Positions 1-12,168 of a stretch of 64,000 nt of DNA are shown piece by piece (the stretch's first letter is position 1; the number at the start of each line of letters is the position of its first letter). Position numbers and translations under genes: made by a program. This DNA comes from Auanema rhodensis (taxonomy: Eukaryota; Nematoda; Chromadorea; Rhabditida; Rhabditidae), in assembly GCA_964057225.1 (NCBI GenBank), contig OZ059899.1, forward strand, positions 18,794,501-18,858,500. Reading direction: 5' to 3'. The notes beneath the pieces are model-generated. The model saw only the letters and a list, made by a program, of their open reading frames with translations. It searched no databases and was not told where the DNA came from.

Positions 1-234
1 GTTTTTAGATTCTTTTTTTCAAGGCAAAGACGATGGACAATGTTATTCAACGAAAAAATTAATTCTCCAGGGTGAAAATCGAGGATGTAAGTGTGAACTT
101 ATATCAGTTGATATCTCGGTGCATTTTTAAGGTAGCGCAAATCTGATAACACAGATCGACGCAGCTTAAAAATCCGCATCGAATGCACTATACAACATTG
201 AGAAACGCTTAATACAAAAATTAGTTATGATCGT
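1..234 (+). repeat. Partial monomer at window start
   Basis: This covers monomer positions 118-351, cut by the window edge. It has CTCCAG, GATGTAAG and the AAGGTAGC form of the tail, all also seen in the unit at 937, so the array clearly continues upstream. Confidence 0.95.
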
Positions 235-2340
235 TTGAAAAATGATGCATTAGTGTATGTTGAGTTTCCATGTACACTCAACATTGCTTCCAAAAACATT
301 TTTACAAAAATTTTTCCGGAAAATTTCGAAACAATTTCGCAAAAAGTAGATGTTTTTAGATTCCTTTTTTCAAGGCAAAGACGATGGACAATGTTATTCA
401 ACGAAAAAATTAATTCTGCAGGGTGAAAATCGAGGATATAAGTGTGAACTTATATCAGTTGATATCTCGGTGCATTTTTAAGCTAGCGCAAATCTGATAA
501 CACAGATCGACGCAGCTTAAAAATCCGCTTCGAATGCACTATACAACATTGAGAAACGCTTAATACAAAAATTAGTTAAGATCGTTTGAAAAAAGATGCA
601 TTAGTGAATGTTGAGTTTCCATGTACACTCAACATTGCTTCCAAAAACATTTTGACAAAAATTTTTCCAAAAAATTTCAAAATAATTTCGCAAAAAGTAA
701 ATGTTTTTAGATTCCGTTTTTCAAGGCAAAAACGATACACAATGTTATTCAACAAAAAAATTAATTCTGCAGAATGAAAATCGAGGATATAAGTGTGAAC
801 TTATATCAGTTGATATCTCGGTGCATTTTTAAGCTAGCGCAAATCTGATAACACAGATCGACGCAGCTTAAAAATCCGCATCGAATGCACTATACAACAG
901 TGAGAAACGCTTAATACAAAAATTAGTTATGATCGTTTGAAAAATGATGCATTAGTGTATGTTGAGTTTCCATGTACACTCAACATTGCTTCCAAAAACA
1001 TTTTGACAAAAATTTTTCCAAAAAATTTCAAAATAATTTCGCAAAAAGTAAATGTTTTTAGATTCTTTTTTTCAAGGCAAAGACGATGGACAATGTTATT
1101 CAACGAAAAAATTAATTCTCCAGGGTGAAAATCGAGGATGTAAGTGTGAACTTATATCAGTTGATATCTCGGTGCATTTTTAAGGTAGCGCAAATCTGAT
1201 AACACAGATCGACGCAGCTTAAAAATCCGAATCGAATGCACTATACAACATTGAGAAACGCTTAATACAAAAATTAGTTATGATCGTTTGAAAAATGATG
1301 CATTAGTGTATGTTGAGTTTCCATGTACACTCAACATTGCTTCCAAAAACATTTTTACAAAAATTTTTCCGGAAAATTTCGAAACAATTTCGCAAAAAGT
1401 AGATGTTTTTAGATTCCTTTTTTCAAGGCAAAGACGATGGACAATGTTATTCAACGAAAAAATTAATTCTGCAGGGTGAAAATCGAGGATATAAGTGTGA
1501 ACTTATATCAGTTGATATCTCGGTGCATTTTTAAGCTAGCGCAAATCTGATAACACAGATCGACGCAGCTTAAAAATCCGCTTCGAATGCACTATACAAC
1601 ATTGAGAAACGCTTAATACAAAAATTAGTTAAGATCGTTTGAAAAAAGATGCATTAGTGAATGTTGAGTTTCCATGTACACTCAACATTGCTTCCAAAAA
1701 CATTTTGACAAAAATTTTTCCAAAAAATTTCAAAATAATTTCGCAAAAAGTAAATGTTTTTAGATTCCGTTTTTCAAGGCAAAAACGATACACAATGTTA
1801 TTCAACAAAAAAATTAATTCTGCAGAATGAAAATCGAGGATATAAGTGTGAACTTATATCAGTTGATATCTCGGTGCATTTTTAAGCTAGCGCAAATCTG
1901 ATAACACAGATCGACGCAGCTTAAAAATCCGCTTCGAATGCACTATACAACATTGAGAAACGCTTAATACAAAAATTAGTTAAGATCGTTTGAAAAAAGA
2001 TGCATTAGTGAATGTTGAGTTTCCATGTACACTCAACATTGCTTCCAAAAACATTTTGACAAAAATTTTTCCAAAAAATTTCAAAATAATTTCGCAAAAA
2101 GTAAATGTTTTTAGATTCCGTTTTTCAAGGCAAAAACGATACACAATGTTATTCAACAAAAAAATTAATTCTGCAGAATGAAAATCGAGGATATAAGTGT
2201 GAACTTATATCAGTTGATATCTCGGTGCATTTTTAAGCTAGCGCAAATCTGATAACACAGATCGACGCAGCTTAAAAATCCGCATCGAATGCACTATACA
2301 ACAGTGAGAAACGCTTAATACAAAAATTAGTTATGATCGT
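235..2340 (+). repeat. Six units with the most diverged subtype; 1053-bp trimer pattern
   Basis: Units at 586, 1639 and 1990 form a distinctive subtype with many shared changes: AAAAAGATGCATTAGTGAATG at the start, CCAAAAAATTTC for CCGAAAAATTTC, GTAAATG, TTCCGTTTTTC, AAAACGATACAC and CAACAAAAAA. E units at 235 and 1288 and their tails (CCGCTTCG, TTAGTTAAG) match, giving a 1053-bp trimer E-N-K at 235-1287. The second trimer has an extra N unit whose tail copies the E-unit tail, a footprint of unequal exchange. This is the least homogenised part of the window. Confidence 0.85.
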
Positions 2341-4446
2341 TTGAAAAATGATGCATTAGTGTATGTTGAGTTTCCATGTACACTCAACATTGCTTCCAAA
2401 AACATTTTGACAAAAATTTTTCCGAAAAATTTCAAAATAATTTTGCAAAAAGTAGATGTTTTTAGATTCCTTTTTTCAAGGCAAAGACGATGGACAATGT
2501 TATTCAACGAAAAAATTAATTCTCCAGGGTGAAAATCGAGGATGTAAGTGTGAACTTATATCAGTTGATATCTCGGTGCATTTTTAAGCTAGCGCAAATC
2601 TGATAACACAGATCGACGCAGCTTAGAAATCCGCATCGAATGCACTATACTACATCGAGAAACGCTTAATACAAAAATTAGTTATGATCGTTTGAAAAAT
2701 GATGCATTAGTGTATGTTGAGTCTCCATGTACACTCAACATTGCTTCCAAAAACATTTTTACAAAAATTTTTCCGAAAAATTTCGAAACAATTTCGCAAA
2801 AAGTAGATGTTTTTAGATTCCTTTTTTCAAGGCAAAGACGATGGACATTGTTATTCAACGAAAAAATTAATTCTGCAGGGTGAAAATCGAGGATATAAGT
2901 GTGAACTTATATCAGTTGATATCTCGGTGCATTTTTAAGGTAGCGCAAATCTGATAACACAGATCGACGCAGCTTAAAAATCCGCATCGAATGCACTATA
3001 CTACATTGAGAAACGCTTAATACAAAAATTAGTTATGATCGTTTGAAAAATGATGCATTAGTGTATGTTGAGTTTCCATGTACACTCAACATTGCTTCCA
3101 AAAACATTTTGACAAAAATTTTTCCGAAAAATTTCAAAATAATTTTGCAAAAAGTAGATGTTTTTAGATTCCTTTTTTCAAGGCAAAGACGATGGACAAT
3201 GTTATTCAACGAAAAAATTAATTCTCCAGGGTGAAAATCGAGGATGTAAGTGTGAACTTATATCAGTTGATATCTCGGTGCATTTTTAAGCTAGCGCAAA
3301 TCTGATAACACAGATCGACGCAGCTTAGAAATCCGCATCGAATGCACTATACTACATCGAGAAACGCTTAATACAAAAATTAGTTATGATCGTTTGAAAA
3401 ATGATGCATTAGTGTATGTTGAGTCTCCATGTACACTCAACATTGCTTCCAAAAACATTTTTACAAAAATTTTTCCGAAAAATTTCGAAACAATTTCGCA
3501 AAAAGTAGATGTTTTTAGATTCCTTTTTTCAAGGCAAAGACGATGGACATTGTTATTCAACGAAAAAATTAATTCTGCAGGGTGAAAATCGAGGATATAA
3601 GTGTGAACTTATATCAGTTGATATCTCGGTGCATTTTTAAGGTAGCGCAAATCTGATAACACAGATCGACGCAGCTTAAAAATCCGCATCGAATGCACTA
3701 TACTACATTGAGAAACGCTTAATACAAAAATTAGTTATGATCGTTTGAAAAATGATGCATTAGTGTATGTTGAGTTTCCATGTACACTCAACATTGCTTC
3801 CAAAAACATTTTGACAAAAATTTTTCCGAAAAATTTCAAAATAATTTTGCAAAAAGTAGATGTTTTTAGATTCCTTTTTTCAAGGCAAAGACGATGGACA
3901 AAGTTATTCAACGAAAAAATTAATTCTGCAGGGTGAAAATCGAGGATATAAGTGTGAACTTATATCAGTTGATATCTCGGTGCATTTTTAAGCTAGCGCA
4001 AATCTGATAACACAGATCGACGCAGCTTAAAAATCCGCATCGAATGCACTATACAACAGTGAGAAACGCTTAATACAAAAATTAGTTATGATCGTTTGAA
4101 AAATGATGCATTAGTGTATGTTGAGTTTCCATGTACACTCAACATTGCTTCCAAAAACATTTTGACAAAAATTTTTCCGAAAAATTTCAAAATAATTTTG
4201 CAAAAAGTAGATGTTTTTAGATTCCTTTTTTTAAGGCAAAGACGATGGACAAAGTTATTCAACGAAAAAATTAATTCTGCAGGGTGAAAATCGAGGATAT
4301 AAGTGTGAACTTATATCAGTTGATATCTCGGTGCATTTTTAAGCTAGCGCAAATCTGATAACACAGATCGACGCAGCTTAAAAATCCGCATCGAATGCAC
4401 TATACAACAGTGAGAAACGCTTAATACAAAAATTAGTTATGATCGT
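2341..4446 (+). repeat. Two 702-bp dimers plus a diverging monomer pair
   Basis: 2341-3042 and 3043-3744 share their diagnostic changes: K-CTCCAG unit then a unit with GAGTCTCC, ACATTGTTATTC and CTGCAG, with the rare tails CTTAGAAATCC and CATCGAG. The pair at 3745 and 4096 shares GGACAAAGTTATTC and the CAGTGAG tail. The second member alone has TTTTTTTAAGG (C137T). Confidence 0.85.
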
Positions 4447-6903
4447 TTGAAAAATGATGCATTAGTGTATGTTGAGTTTCCATGTACACTCAACATTGCT
4501 TCCAAAAACATTTTGACAAAAATTTTTCCGAAAAATTTCAAAATAATTTTGCAAAAAGTAGATGTTTTTAGATTCCTTTTTTCAAGGCAAAGACGATGGA
4601 CAATGTTATTCAACGAAAAAATTAATTCTCCAGGGTGAAAATCGAGGATGTAAGTGTGAACTTATATCAGTTGATATCTCGGTGCATTTTTAAGCTAGCG
4701 CAAATCTGATAACACAGATCGACGCAGCTTAAAAAGCCGCATCGAATGCACTATACAACATTGAGAAACGCTTAATACAAAAATTAGTTATGATCGTTTG
4801 AAAAATGATGCATTAGTGTATGTTGAGTTTCCATGTACACTCAACATTGCTTCCAAAAACATTTTTACAAAAATTTTTCCGAAAAATTTCGAAACAATTT
4901 CGCAAAAAGTAGATGTTTTTAGATTCCTTTTTTCAAGGCAAAGACGATGGACATTGTTATTCAACGAAAAAATTAATTCTGCAGAGTGAAAATCGAGGAT
5001 ATAAGTGTGAACTTATATCAGTTGATATCTCGGTGCATTTTTAAGCTAGCGCAAATCTGATAACACAGATCGACGCAGCTTAAAAAGCCGCATCGAATGC
5101 ACTATACAACATTGAGAAACGCTTAATACAAAAATTAGTTATGATCGTTTGAAAAATGATGCATTAGTGTATGTTGAGTTTCCATGTACACTCAACATTG
5201 CTTCCAAAAACATTTTGACAAAAATTTTTCCGAAAAATTTCAAAATAATTTTGCAAAAAGTAGATGTTTTTAGATTCCTTTTTTCAAGGCAAAGACGATG
5301 GACAATGTTATTCAACGAAAAAATTAATTCTCCAGGGTGAAAATCGAGGATGTAAGTGTGAACTTATATCAGTTGATATCTCGGTGCATTTTTAAGCTAG
5401 CGCAAATCTGATAACACAGATCGACGCAGCTTAAAAAGCCGCATCGAATGCACTATACAACATTGAGAAACGCTTAATACAAAAATTAGTTATGATCGTT
5501 TGAAAAATGATGCATTAGTGTATGTTGAGTTTCCATGTACACTCAACATTGCTTCCAAAAACATTTTTACAAAAATTTTTCCGAAAAATTTCGAAACAAT
5601 TTCGCAAAAAGTAGATGTTTTTAGATTCCTTTTTTCAAGGCAAAGACGATGGACATTGTTATTCAACGAAAAAATTAATTCTGCAGAGTGAAAATCGAGG
5701 ATATAAGTGTGAACTTATATCAGTTGATATCTCGGTGCATTTTTAAGCTAGCGCAAATCTGATAACACAGATCGACGCAGCTTAAAAAGCCGCATCGAAT
5801 GCACTATACAACATTGAGAAACGCTTAATACAAAAATTAGTTATGATCGTTTGAAAAATGATGCATTAGTGTATGTTGAGTTTCCATGTACACTCAACAT
5901 TGCTTCCAAAAACATTTTTACAAAAATTTTTCCGAAAAATTTCGAAACAATTTCGCAAAAAGTAGATGTTTTTAGATTCCTTTTTTCAAGGCAAAGACGA
6001 TGGACAATGTTATTCAACGAAAAAATTAATTCTCCAGGGTGAAAATCGAGGATGTAAGTGTGAACTTATATCAGTTGATATCTCGGTGCATTTTTAAGCT
6101 AGCGCAAATCTGATAACACAGATCGACGCAGCTTAAAAAGCCGCATCGAATGCACTATACAACATTGAGAAACGCTTAATACAAAAATTAGTTATGATCG
6201 TTTGAAAAATGATGCATTAGTGTATGTTGAGTTTCCATGTACACTCAACATTGCTTCCAAAAACATTTTTACAAAAATTTTTCCGAAAAATTTCGAAACA
6301 ATTTCGCAAAAAGTAGATGTTTTTAGATTCCTTTTTTCAAGGCAAAGACGATGGACATTGTTATTCAACGAAAAAATTAATTCTGCAGAGTGAAAATCGA
6401 GGATATAAGTGTGAACTTATATCAGTTGATATCTCGGTGCATTTTTAAGCTAGCGCAAATCTGATAACACAGATCGACGCAGCTTAAAAAGCCGCATCGA
6501 ATGCACTATACAACATTGAGAAACGCTTAATACAAAAATTAGTTATGATCGTTTGAAAAATGATGCATTAGTGTATGTTGAGTTTCCATGTACACTCAAC
6601 ATTGCTTCCAAAAACATTTTTACAAAAATTTTTCCGAAAAATTTCGAAACAATTTCGCAAAAAGTAGATGTTTTTAGATTCCTTTTTTCAAGGCAAAGAC
6701 GATGGACATTGTTATTCAACGAAAAAATTAATTCTGCAGGGTGAAAATCGAGGATATAAGTGTGAACTTATATCAGTTGATATCTCGGTGCATTTTTAAG
6801 GTAGCGCAAATCTGATAACACAGATCGACGCAGCTTAGAAATCCGCATCGAATGCACTATACTACATTGAGGAACGCTTAATACAAAAATTAGTTATGAT
6901 CGT
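4447..6903 (+). repeat. Seven units in 702-bp dimer organisation
   Basis: K units (4447, 5149) alternate with units carrying ACATTGTTATTC and CTGCAGAGTG (4798, 5500, 6202). Six of the seven units (4447-6202) share the tail variant AAAAAGCCGCATCG (T290G). Unit 5851 is a mosaic: left side of the second type with the CTCCAG and GATGTAAG right side of K. Unit 6553 ends the block with AAGGTAGC, CTTAGAAATCC and a private GAGGAACG. Confidence 0.85.
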
Positions 6904-9360
6904 TTGAAAAATGATGCATTAGTGTATGTTGAGTTTCCATGTACACTCAACATTGCTTCCAAAAACATTTTTACAAAAATTTTTCCGAAAAATTTCGAAA
7001 TAATTTCGCAGAAAGTAGATGTTTTTAGATTCCTTTTTTCAAGGCAAAGACGATGGACATTGTTATTCAACGAAAAAATTAATTCTGCAGGGTGAAAATC
7101 GAGGATATAAGTGTGAACTTATATTAGTTGATATCTCGGTGCATCTTTAAGCTAGCGCAAATCTGATAACACAGATCGACGCAGCTTAAAAATCCGCATC
7201 GAATGCACTATACTACATTGAGAAACGCTTAATACAAAAATTAGTTATGATCTTTTGAAAAATGATGCATTAGTGTATGTTGAGTTTCCATGTACACTCA
7301 ACATTGCTTCCAAAAACATTTTGACAAAAATTTTTCCGAAAAATTTCAAAATAATTTTGCAAAAAGTAGTTGTTTTTAGATTCCTTTTCTCAAGGCAAAG
7401 ACGATGGACAATGTTATTCAACGAAAAAATTAATTCTGCAGGGTGAAAATCGAGGATATAAGTGTGAACTTATATCAGTTGATATCTCGGTGAATTTTTA
7501 AGCTAGCGCAAATCTGATAAAACAGATCGACGCAGCTTAAAAATCCGCATCGAATGCACTATACAACATTGAGAAACGCTTAATACAAAAATTAGTTATG
7601 ATCGTTTGAAAAAAGACGCATTAGTGTATGTTGAGTTTCCATGTACACTCAACATTGCTTCCAAAAACATTTTGACAAAAATTTTTCCAGAAAATTTCAA
7701 AATAATTTCGCAAAAAGTAGATGTTTTTAGATTCCTTTTTTCAAGGCAAAGACGATGGACAATGTTATTCAACGAAAAAATTAATTATGCAGGGTGAAAA
7801 TCGAGGATATAAGTGTGAACTTATATCAGTTGATATCTCGGTGCATTTTTAAGCTAGCGCAAATCTGATAACACAGATCGACGCAGCTTAAAAATCCGCA
7901 TCGAATGCACTATACAACATTGAGAAACGCTTAATACAAAAATTAGTTATGATCGTTTGAAAAATGATGCATTAGTGTATGTTGAGTTTCCATGTACACT
8001 CAACATTGCTTCCAAAAACATTTTTACAAAAATTTTTCCGGAAAATTTCGAAACAATTTCGCAAAAAGTAGATGTTTTTAGATTCCTTTTTTCAAGGCAA
8101 AGACGATGGACAATGTTATTCAACGAAAAAATTAATTCTGCAGGGTGAAAATCGAGGATATAAGTGTGAACTTATATCAGTTGATATCTCGGTGCATTTT
8201 TAAGCTAGCGCAAATCTGATAACACAGATCGACGCAGCTTAAAAATCCGCATCGAATGCACTATACAACATTGAGAAACGCTTAATACAAAAATTAGTTA
8301 TGATCGTTTGAAAAATGATGCATTAGTGTATGTTGAGTTTCCATGTACACTCAACATCGCTTCCAAAAACATTTTTACAAAAATTTTTCCGAAAAATTTC
8401 GAAACAATTTCGCAAAAAGTAGATGTTTTTAGATTCCTTTTTTCAAGGCAAAGACGATGGACAATGTTATTCAACGAAAAAATTAATTCTCCAGGGTGAA
8501 AATCGAGGAAATAAGTGTGAACTTATATCAGTTGATATCTCGGTGCATTTTTAAGCTAGCGCAAATCTGATAACACAGATCGACGCAGCTTAAAAATCCG
8601 CATCGAATGCACTATACAACATTGAGAAACGCTTAATACAAAAATTAGTTATGATCGTTTGAAAAATGATGCATTAGTGTATGTTGAGTTTCCATGTACA
8701 CTCAACATTGCTTCCAAAAACATTTTTACAAAAATTTTTCCGGAAAATTTCGAAACAATTTTGCAAAAAGTAGATGTTTTTAGATTCCTTTTTTCAAGGC
8801 AAAGACGATGGACAATGTTATTCAACGAAAAAATTAATTCTGCTGGGTGAAAATCGAGGATATAAGTGTGAACTTATATCAGTTGATATCTCGGTGCATT
8901 TTTAAGCTAGCGCAAATCTGATAACACAGATCGACGCAGCTTAAAAATCCGCATCGAATGCACTATACAACATTGAGAAACGCTTAATACAAAAATTAGT
9001 TATGATCGTTTGAAAAATGATGCATTAGTGTATGTTGAGTTTCCATGTACACTCAACATTGCTTCCAAAAACATTTTTACAAAAATTTTTCCGGAAAATT
9101 TCGAAACAATTTTGCAAAAAGTAGATGTTTTTAGATTCCTTTTTTCAAGGCAAAGACGATGGACAATGTTATTCAACGAAAAAATTAATTCTGCTGGGTG
9201 AAAATCGAGGATATAAGTGTGAACTTATATCAGTTGATATCTCGGTGCATTTTTAAGCTAGCGCAAATCTGATAACACAGATCGACGCAACTTAAAAATC
9301 CGCATCGAATGCACTATACAACATTGAGAAACGCTTAATACAAAAATTAGTTATGATCGT
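6904..9360 (+). repeat. Seven mixed units with private mutations
   Basis: Private changes include ATATTAGTTG (7121-7130), GATCTTTTG (7251-7259), GTAGTTG (7366-7372), CTTTTCTC (7383-7390), GGTGAATTTT (7490-7499), AAAGACGCA (7612-7620), AATTATGCAG, ACATCGC (8355) and GAGGAAATAAG. Units 8659 and 9010 are a tandem doublet with CTGCTGGG instead of CTGCAGGG; only a tail change (CGCAACTT) separates them. Higher-order periodicity is weak here. Confidence 0.8.
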
Positions 9361-12168
9361 TTGAAAAATGATGCATTAGTGTATGTTGAGTTTCCATGTA
9401 CACTCAACATTGCTTCCAAAAACATTTTTACAAAAATTTTTCCGGAAAATTTCAAAATAATTTCGCAAAAAGTAGATGTTTTTAAATTCCTTTTTTCAAG
9501 GCAAAAACGATGGACAATGTTATTCAACGAAAAAATTAATTCTCCAGGGTGAAAATCGAGGATGTAAGTGTGAACTTATATCAGTTGATATCTCGGTGCA
9601 TTTTTAAGCTAGCGCAAATCTGATAACACAGATCGACGCAACTTAAAAATCCGCATCGAATGCACTATACAACATTGAGAAACGCTTAATACAAAAATTA
9701 GTTATGATCGTTTGAAAAATGATGCATTAGTGTATGTTGAGTTTCCATGTACACTCAACATTGCTTCCAAAAACATTTTTACAAAAATTTTTCCGGAAAA
9801 TTTCAAAATAATTTCGCAAAAAGTAGATGTTTTTAAATTCCTTTTTTCAAGGCAAAAACGATGGACAATGTTATTCAACGAAAAAATTAATTCTCCAGGG
9901 TGAAAATCGAGGATGTAAGTGTGAACTTATATCAGTTGATATCTCGGTGCATTTTTAAGCTAGCGCAAATCTGATAACACAGATCGACGCAGCTTAAAAA
10001 TCCGCATCGAATGCACTATACAACATTGAGAAACGCTTAATACAAAAATTAGTTATGATCGTTTGAAAAATGATGCATTAGTGTATGTTGAGTTTCCATG
10101 TACACTCAACATTGCTTCCAAAAACATTTTTACAAAAATTTTTCCGAAAAATTTCGAAACAATTTCGCAAAAAGTAGATGTTTTTAGATTCCTTTTTTCA
10201 AGGCAAAGACGATGGACAATGTTATTCAACGAAAAAATTAATTCTCCAGGGTGAAAATCGAGGATATAAGTGTGAACTTATATCAGTTGATATCTCGGTG
10301 CATTTTTAAGCTAGCGCAAATCTGATAAAACAGATCGACGCAGCTTAAAAATCCGCATCGAATGCACTATACAACATTGAGAAACGCTTAATACAAAAAT
10401 TAGTTATGATCGTTTGAAAAATGATGCATTAGTGTATGTTGAGTTTCCATGTACACTCAACATTGCTTCCAAAAACATTTTTACAAAAATTTTTCCGGAA
10501 AATTTCGGAACAATTTTGCAAAAAGTAGATGTTTTTAGATTCCTTTTTTCAAGGCAAAGACGATGGACAATGTTACTCAACGAAAAAATTAATTCTGCTG
10601 GGTGAAAATCGAGGATATAAGTGTGAACATATATCAGTTGATATCTCGGTGCATTTTTAAGCTAGCGCAAATCTGATAACACAGATCGACGCAGCTTAAA
10701 AATCCGCATCGAATGCACTATACAACATTGAGAAACGCTTAATACAAAAATTAGTTATGATCGTTTGAAAAATGATGCATTAGTGTATGTTGAGTTTCCA
10801 TGTACACTCAACATTGCTTCCAAAAACATTTTTACAAAAATTTTTCCGGAAAATTTCAAAATAATTTCGCAAAAAGTAGATGTTTTTAAATTCCTTTTTT
10901 CAAGGCAAAAACGATGGACAATGTTATTCAACGAAAAAATTAATTCTCCAGGGTGAAAATCGAGGATGTAAGTGTGAACTTATATCAGTTGATATCTCGG
11001 TGCATTTTCAAGCTAGCGCAAATCTGATAACACAGATCGACGCAGCTTAAAAATCCGCATCGAATGCACTATACAACATTGAGAAACGCTTAATACAAAA
11101 ATTAGTTATGATCGTTTGAAAAATGATGCATTAGTGTATGTTGAGTTTCCATGTACACTCAACATTGCTTCCAAAAACATTTTTACAAAAATTTTTCCGA
11201 AAAATTTCGAAACAATTTCGCAAAAAGTAGATGTTTTTAGATTCCTTTTTTCAAGGCAAAGACGATGGACAATGTTATTCAACGAAAAAATTAATTCTCC
11301 AGGGTGAAAATCGAGGATATAAGTGTGAACTTATATCAGTTGATATCTCGGTGCATTTTTAAGCTAGCGCAAATCTGATAAAACAGATCGACGCAGCTTA
11401 AAAATCCGCATCGAATGCACTATACAACATTGAGAAACGCTTAATACAAAAATTAGTTATGATCGTTTGAAAAATGATGCATTAGTGTATGTTGAGTTTC
11501 CATGTACACTCAACATTGCTTCCAAAAACATTTTGACAAAAATTTTTCCGAAAAATTTCAAAATAATTTCGCAAAAAGTGGATGTTTTTAAATTCCTTTT
11601 TTCAAGGCAAAAACGATGGACAATGTTATTCAACGAAAAAATTAATTCTCCAGGGTGAAAATCGAGGATGTAAGTGGGAACTTATATCAGTTGATATCTC
11701 GGTGCATTTTTAAGCTAGCGCAAATCTGATAAAACAGATCGACGCAGCTTAAAAATCCGCATCGAATGCACTATACAACATTGAGAAACGCTTAATACAA
11801 AAATTAGTTATGATCGTTTGAAAAATGATGCATTAGTGTATGTTGAGTTTCCATGTACACTCAACATTGCTTCCAAAAACATTTTGACAAAAATTTTTCC
11901 GAAAAATTTCAAAATAATTTCGCAAAAAGTGGATGTTTTTAAATTCCTTTTTTCAAGGCAAAAACGATGGACAATGTTATTCAACGAAAAAATTAATTCT
12001 CCAGGGTGAAAATCGAGGATGTAAGTGGGAACTTATATCAGTTGATATCTCGGTGCATTTTTAAGCTAGCGCAAATCTGATAAAACAGATCGACGCAGCT
12101 TAAAAATCCGCATCGAATGCACTATACAACATTGAGAAACGCTTAATACAAAAATTAGTTATGATCGT
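9361..12168 (+). repeat. Eight units, largely E/K mosaics, with two tandem doublets
   Basis: Units 9361, 9712 and 10765 have E bases at 69 and 85 but K bases at 94 and 98, then TTTTTAAATTC and GGCAAAAACG, so a switch lies between 85 and 94. Units 9361/9712 form a near-identical doublet. Units 11467/11818 are an apparently identical 351-bp doublet, sharing AAAAGTGGATG and GTAAGTGGGAAC. Unit 10414 has private changes at TTCGGAAC, TTACTCAAC and GAACATATATC. Confidence 0.83.
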
